From NCBI RefSeq assembly GCF_003148805.1, contig NZ_QGGX01000026.1:1-51862 (forward strand): a stretch of 51,862 bases of DNA. The letters run 5' to 3'. Within the stretch, counting starts at the first letter, position 1. The number at the start of each line of letters is the position of its first letter. This document shows, piece by piece, positions 48,161 to 51,862 of the stretch. The stretch is from Aminobacter sp. AP02. GTDB taxonomy: Bacteria; Pseudomonadota; Alphaproteobacteria; Rhizobiales; Rhizobiaceae. The notes under the pieces were generated by a model. That model was not told the DNA's origin, ran no database searches, and saw nothing but the letters and a program-made list of their open reading frames with translations. The position numbers and the translations under genes were made by a program.

Positions 48161-48978
48161 CGGATGATCGCGGCGTTGAGTTCGCCTCCCAGGATGAAGA
48201 TCGCCGAGATGATGTAGAGGAACACCACCGCGATCATGATCGAGGCCAGGCCTGCATAGGTGGTGACGTAAGACGCGAAGGTATCGAGATAGGCAGCAAA
48301 GATCGTCGAGCCGATGAGCCAGGCGATCAGCGTGAAGACGATGCCGGGTATGACGCTGAGAAACCGCCGGCGACCGTCGGGCAACCACATGTGCACGGCA
48401 AACAGGCCAAAGACGATGACTCCCGAGGCGATGGTGAAGCGCCACACGGTGATGGTGCCCATATAGGGCTGGATCCACACGAACTTGGCTTCGAGGATGC
48501 GTGCGATGATCGGCGCGAAGACCAAGAGCACCGAGATCGCCACGAAGCTGATCGTGGCGATGAGCACGAAAAACAGGCTTTGGGTGCGGCGAAACCAGAT
48601 GGTGCGGGTTTCGGTGACGCGGTAGGCGCGGTTGAGCGAGGTGCGCAGTGCCTCGACGCCGTTGGAGGCAAAGAAGGCGGCAAGCAGCACGCCATAGGTC
48701 AGCAGGTCGGTGCGCTGCACGGTGAGCACGTTGACCACTTCGCGCGCAATCGGCTCTGCGATCTGATCGGGCCAGGTGTCAAACACCAGATGCACCGCCG
48801 TTTCCGCAAAGGCGTCGGCGCCGAGAAAGCTCGCCAGCGTGGTGGCGAAGATGAGGAACGGAAACAAGGCCATCAGCGCGGAAATCGCAAGATGACTGGC
48901 CATCGCCCAACCGTCATCGTCATAGAAATGACCGACTGCGTCAAAGAGCACGCGCTTGGTAGCAACGATCCTGCGCAT
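48127..48978 (-). CDS. YihY/virulence factor BrkB family membrane protein
   Basis: YihY proteins are six-helix inner-membrane proteins of unknown activity, once thought to be RNase BN. The 284-residue protein shows YDDDGWAMASHLAISALMAL, LFPFLIFATTLASFLGADAF and the conserved C-terminal YAGLASIMIAVVFLYIISAI followed by FILGGELNAAI. I start at ATG 48978 (MRRIVATKR); a TTG at 49050 would add 24 residues and overlap the divergent SDR gene. Its last residues overlap the EamA gene by 34 bases, tail to tail. Confidence 0.88.
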   Translation of the reverse strand: MRRIVATKRVLFDAVGHFYDDDGWAMASHLAISALMALFPFLIFATTLASFLGADAFAETAVHLVFDTWPDQIAEPIAREVVNVLTVQRTDLLTYGVLLAAFFASNGVEALRTSLNRAYRVTETRTIWFRRTQSLFFVLIATISFVAISVLLVFAPIIARILEAKFVWIQPYMGTITVWRFTIASGVIVFGLFAVHMWLPDGRRRFLSVIPGIVFTLIAWLIGSTIFAAYLDTFASYVTTYAGLASIMIAVVFLYIISAIFILGGELNAAIIRYLEARARVPG

Positions 48979-49067
48979 CAGGTCCAGTTTACCGCTCCGT
49001 CCGATTGTTTCCAGGGCGCGAATATGGGAAGGGAATGCCCCAGTTGGCAAGTGTAGGCGACGGCGAC

Positions 49068-49910
49068 GTGAACCCGATCAAGGAGTTACGCACGATAATC
49101 GTGACCGGAGCGTCGTCGGGCATCGGCGCTTACTGCGCGCGTGCGCTGAAGGCGGAAGGCTGGCGCGTGTTTGCCACAGCCCGCAAGGCCGAGGATCTGG
49201 CGGCACTGGAAGCTGACGGCCTCGAAGCGCTCTATCTCGATTACACCGAGCCGCAGTCGATCGAAGCGCTCGTGACGACCGTTCTGGAACGCACCGGCGG
49301 CAAGCTAGATGCGCTGTTCAACAATGGCGCCCATGCCCAGCCGGGCGCCGTAGAAGACCTGCCGATGGCCGCATTGCGCGACCAGTTCGAGTCCAATTTC
49401 TTCGGCTGGCATGACCTGACCCGCCGCATCGTTCCTGTCATGCGCGCGCAAGGGCATGGCCGCATCGTCAACTGCTCGTCGATCCTCGGCCTGACGCCCG
49501 TGCCTTTCCGTGGCGCATATTCCGCCTCCAAGCACGCGCTCGAAGGTTTGATGCTGTGCATGCGCCAGGAACTTGCCGGCACGGGCATCCATGTCTCGAT
49601 GATCGAGCCGGGGCCGGTGAAGTCTAAGATCGCCACCAATGGGCTGACCTGGTTCCAGCGCTACATCGACCATGAGAACTCGCCGCACCACTTGGCCTAC
49701 CGTGCCCAGCTCGACAGGCTGAGCAGCGGCGGCTCGGTATCGCGGCTGAAACTCGGACCCGAGGCGGTTCATGCGGTATTGCGACACGCCCTGCTGTCGC
49801 CGCGTCCGCGTCCGCATTATGTTGTCACGACCCCGGCGAGAATCGGCGTCGTGCTGAAACGCATCTTGCCCGCCTCGCTGCTCTACAAGATCTTGGCCCG
49901 GCAGGCCTGA
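49068..49910 (+). CDS. Short-chain dehydrogenase/reductase
   Basis: This NAD(P)-dependent oxidoreductase of classical SDR type has TGASSGIG (13-20), NNGAHAQPG in place of NNAG, catalytic Ser138 (NCSSILG) and the YSASK pair Tyr151/Lys155. It resembles the YbbO-like group (EPGPVKSKI near 185). I chose GTG at 49068 (NPIKELRTIIVTGAS), giving the usual short N-terminus and 280 residues; ATG at 49035 and a frame start at 49005 are alternatives. It probably shares a transcript with the HIG1 and pduO genes that follow. Confidence 0.88.
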   Translation: MNPIKELRTIIVTGASSGIGAYCARALKAEGWRVFATARKAEDLAALEADGLEALYLDYTEPQSIEALVTTVLERTGGKLDALFNNGAHAQPGAVEDLPMAALRDQFESNFFGWHDLTRRIVPVMRAQGHGRIVNCSSILGLTPVPFRGAYSASKHALEGLMLCMRQELAGTGIHVSMIEPGPVKSKIATNGLTWFQRYIDHENSPHHLAYRAQLDRLSSGGSVSRLKLGPEAVHAVLRHALLSPRPRPHYVVTTPARIGVVLKRILPASLLYKILARQA

Positions 49911-49941
49911 GCCGGCAGCGGCCAACAGGACTGGAACCTAA

Positions 49942-50136
49942 ATGGCAACCGTATTCCACATCATCGCCGTCGTCTTCATGTTCGCCGTGGTGGTCGTTCT
50001 GATCCGCGGCCTCATCAACATGCTGCGCGGCGGCTCCGGCACCACGTCCAACAAGCTGATGCAGGCGCGCGTGCTGCTGCAGGCGGTGGCGCTGGTCTTC
50101 ATCCTGCTGACGCTCTATTTCACCCGCGCCGGCTAG
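49942..50136 (+). CDS. HIG1-domain (twin transmembrane) small protein
   Basis: The 64-residue protein has two membrane helices (FHIIAVVFMFAVVVVLIRG and ARVLLQAVALVFILLTLYF) joined by a loop with NMLRGGSGTTSNKLMQARV, which is the HIG1 signature. Mitochondrial HIG1/Rcf1 proteins help respiratory supercomplexes, and alphaproteobacterial versions may do similar work with cytochrome oxidase, though this is inferred. It sits 31 bases after the SDR gene and 6 bases before pduO, suggesting one transcript. Confidence 0.85.
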   Translation: MATVFHIIAVVFMFAVVVVLIRGLINMLRGGSGTTSNKLMQARVLLQAVALVFILLTLYFTRAG

Positions 50137-50142
50137 GCGCTC

Positions 50143-50724
50143 ATGGTCAAGCTCAACAAGATCTACACCCGCACGGGCGATGACGGCACGACCGGGCTGG
50201 GCTCGGGCGAACGCCGACTGAAATCCGACCTGCGTGTCGAAGCCTATGGCGCGGTCGACGAGGCCAATGCCTGCATCGGCATGGCACGTGTGCACACCGC
50301 CACCGAGCATCCAGAAATCGACGCCATGCTCGGCCGCATCCAAAACGACATGTTCGATCTTGGCGCCGATCTGTCGACGCCCGACACCGGCAAGGACCTC
50401 GGCTACGAGCCGCTGCGCATCATCGCCAGCCAGACCGCGCGCATCGAGGCCGACATCGACCGGCTCAACGCCGATCTCGAACCGCTCAGGTCGTTCGTGC
50501 TGAATGGCGGTTCGCCGGCGGCCGCAGCACTTCACCTTGCCCGCACGGTGACGCGGCGCGCCGAGCGCGTGATGGTGGCGCTGACCCAGGACCCGGAAGA
50601 ACCCGTCAACCGCGAGGGCATTCGCTACATCAACCGCGTCTCCGACCTGCTGTTCGTCGCCGCCCGCGTCGTCAATGACAACGGAAAAGCCGATGTGCTA
50701 TGGGTGCCCGGCAAGAACCGCTGA
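50143..50724 (+). CDS. pduO: Cob(I)yrinic acid a,c-diamide adenosyltransferase, PduO type
   Basis: This enzyme attaches the adenosyl group of ATP to reduced corrinoid, making adenosylcobalamin. The 193-residue protein begins with KIYTRTGDDGTTGLGSGER, the ATP-binding motif of PduO enzymes, has AYGAVDEANACIG, and ends with YINRVSDLLFVAARVVN including conserved Arg and Asp residues. It follows HIG1 by 6 bases and precedes the rhomboid gene by 39 bases. No cobalamin riboswitch is visible. Confidence 0.93.
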   Translation: MVKLNKIYTRTGDDGTTGLGSGERRLKSDLRVEAYGAVDEANACIGMARVHTATEHPEIDAMLGRIQNDMFDLGADLSTPDTGKDLGYEPLRIIASQTARIEADIDRLNADLEPLRSFVLNGGSPAAAALHLARTVTRRAERVMVALTQDPEEPVNREGIRYINRVSDLLFVAARVVNDNGKADVLWVPGKNR

Positions 50725-50763
50725 TTAACCGACTAGATCGCCTGGAGGGCGGAAGCGAGCCGC

Positions 50764-51552
50764 ATGTTCATTCCGCTCTACGATTCAAACCATCTGCGCC
50801 ACATCCGGCTGCAATATGTGACGTTCGCGCTGATCGCGGTCAACGTCATCGTTTATCTGGTGACGACGCTCGGGGGCGAGGAATTCACCCAAGCAACAGT
50901 TCTGGGTCTGGGCTACATTCCCTCCGTGGTGCATGACCTTGCCGAGCTGTCGCCAGATCTCGTCATCATCCCGGAAAACCTGAGCTACCTCACCTATTCC
51001 TTCCTGCATGGTGACATCCTCCACCTCGGCGGCAACATGCTGTTCCTGTGGGTGTTCGGCGACAATGTCGAAGACGCGCTCGGCCATTTCCGCTTCCTGG
51101 TGTTCTACTTGCTTTGCGCGGTTGCCGGTGCCTTCCTGCACGGAATGATCCTGCCAGATTCCGAAACGCCGCTCATAGGCGCGTCGGGCGCCATTGCCGG
51201 CATCGTTACCGCCTATCTCATCCTCTACCCCAGGGTGAAGATCTGGGTGCTGGCCTTTGCCCGTATTCCGCTGCGCATTCCGGCATGGATACCGCTGATC
51301 CTGTGGGTCGTCTTCCAGTTCGCGATGATCGCCATCGGGGGCGATGACGAAGTAAGCTGGGCAGCCCATGTCGGCGGCATCATCGCCGGCGCCGTGCTGG
51401 TTCTGGTGCTGCGCCGGCGCGACGTGCCATTGTTTGGAGATGCCGAAGACACGGCACCGGCCCCTGACAAGGCCGAAGCGCCTGTCATGCCCGCGCCCGC
51501 AACACCAGAGCCGCGAACTGCCCAACCACCGCCACGCTGGGGCCGGCAATAG
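50764..51552 (+). CDS. Rhomboid family intramembrane serine protease
   Basis: Rhomboids cut membrane helices within the bilayer with a Ser-His dyad. The 262-residue protein has six or more hydrophobic segments, the HLGGNMLFLWVFG motif (His87, Asn91), the catalytic GASG with Ser141, and His202 in SWAAHVGGIIAG, so it looks active. A cytoplasmic Pro/Ala-rich tail of about 45 residues follows. ATG 50764 follows a GGAGGGCGG site at about 10 bases. Its natural substrates are unknown. Confidence 0.9.
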   Translation: MFIPLYDSNHLRHIRLQYVTFALIAVNVIVYLVTTLGGEEFTQATVLGLGYIPSVVHDLAELSPDLVIIPENLSYLTYSFLHGDILHLGGNMLFLWVFGDNVEDALGHFRFLVFYLLCAVAGAFLHGMILPDSETPLIGASGAIAGIVTAYLILYPRVKIWVLAFARIPLRIPAWIPLILWVVFQFAMIAIGGDDEVSWAAHVGGIIAGAVLVLVLRRRDVPLFGDAEDTAPAPDKAEAPVMPAPATPEPRTAQPPPRWGRQ

Positions 51553-51773
51553 CGCCACGAGCATAGTTTGTTTCAAACGATTTGAGCTTGAAGCAGATAT
51601 TGACGCTAACGTTAGCCGCAACTACGTTCCCGCCCGCTTGCGGCAGCCCTCCCGCCACCAAAAGCGCGAGATCGAGTCCGTTTTTCCGCCCAATATGTCG
51701 GCAATCGACAATTGCGTGGGCCCGAGCGCTGCTATAGCGCGCACAATATCGCTGTTCAGAGAGGTACCAGCCC

Positions 51774-51862
51774 ATGAAAGTTCTCGTCCCGGTCAAGCGG
51801 GTTGTCGATGCCAACGTGAAGGTGCGCGTGAAATCGGACGGCTCGGGCGTTGAGCTGGCCAA
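51774..51862 (+). CDS. etfB: Electron transfer flavoprotein subunit beta (5' part only)
   Basis: The window ends within this gene. The 29 visible residues, [20 protein letters not shown] and the following SDGSGVELA, are the typical start of EtfB, which with EtfA carries electrons from acyl-CoA dehydrogenases to the quinone pool. AGAGG lies about 10 bases before the ATG. The rhomboid gene ends 221 bases earlier, so etfB probably has its own promoter. etfA would be expected just beyond the window. Confidence 0.9.
   Translation, partial: MKVLVPVKRVVDANVKVRVKSDGSGVELA

Noticed and set aside
50137-50142. Cobalamin riboswitch for pduO
   Set aside because: Only six bases separate HIG1 from pduO, and no B12-box-like sequence is seen upstream of the transcript's earlier genes.

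Overview
The window is a high-GC, densely coded bacterial chromosome segment. The families and their order (lysC-ptsP-prfA-prmC followed by DUF4167 and clpB; comF-grxC-nitrilase-DUF1178; a parvulin gene divergent from secA; HIG1-pduO-rhomboid-etfB) point to an alphaproteobacterium of the order Hyphomicrobiales (Rhizobiales), most like Mesorhizobium, Aminobacter or another Phyllobacteriaceae member. This assignment is inference from gene content and style, not from a database search. I see no phage, plasmid, insertion sequence, integrase or CRISPR genes, so I read it as core chromosome.

Layout. 0-8.6 kb: an M23 envelope peptidase, a degraded GGDEF gene, a DHA2 drug exporter, a DUF937 protein, a long non-coding gap and an exported DUF1254/DUF1214 protein. 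8.6-16.4 kb: a CNNM/CBS membrane protein, two small proteins, an L,D-transpeptidase, a YjbR protein, clpB with a clear heat-shock promoter, and an asparagine-rich DUF4167 protein. 16.7-22.2 kb: a minus-strand run lysC-ptsP-prfA-prmC, in which the last three overlap, linking lysine/threonine synthesis, the nitrogen phosphotransferase system and translation termination. 22.4-31.3 kb: ubiG, a second YjbR protein, the comF-grxC-nitrilase-DUF1178 run, an NDUFAF5-like methyltransferase, an orphan Flp pilin, the argJ-GNAT-mutT run, and a TetR regulator divergent from a small membrane protein. 31.3-36 kb: parvulin, secA, an ABM-domain protein and a helix-hairpin-helix protein. 36-42 kb: a polysaccharide flippase coupled to a BioF2-type acetyltransferase, an acyl-CoA synthetase, a small exported repeat protein and an RgpF-type glycan protein. 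42-51.9 kb: tRNA-Leu(CAA), a YqaA/DedA protein, dsbB, an HNH endonuclease, an AlkA-type glycosylase, gluQ, small membrane proteins, an EamA exporter, a YihY protein, an SDR, HIG1, pduO, a rhomboid protease and the start of etfB.

Non-coding structure is the most unusual part. A 129-bp nested palindrome (35249-35377) could fold as a cloverleaf and resembles rhizobial intergenic mosaic (RIME-type) repeats. A 25-bp perfect inverted repeat lies at 23638-23728, and three short hairpins stand in tandem at 44422-44490. Promoters that can be read directly are a sigma-32-type site for clpB, sigma-70-type sites for secA and tRNA-Leu, and a palindromic TetR-type operator. I did not find a convincing new multi-gene system. 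The best leads are the flippase/acetyltransferase pair, the NDUFAF5-like protein lacking the usual SAM motif, and several small unannotated proteins, including a 58-residue pilin and a 33-residue membrane peptide. Many gene starts were moved inward from the longest open frame on the basis of ribosome-binding sites and family start positions.
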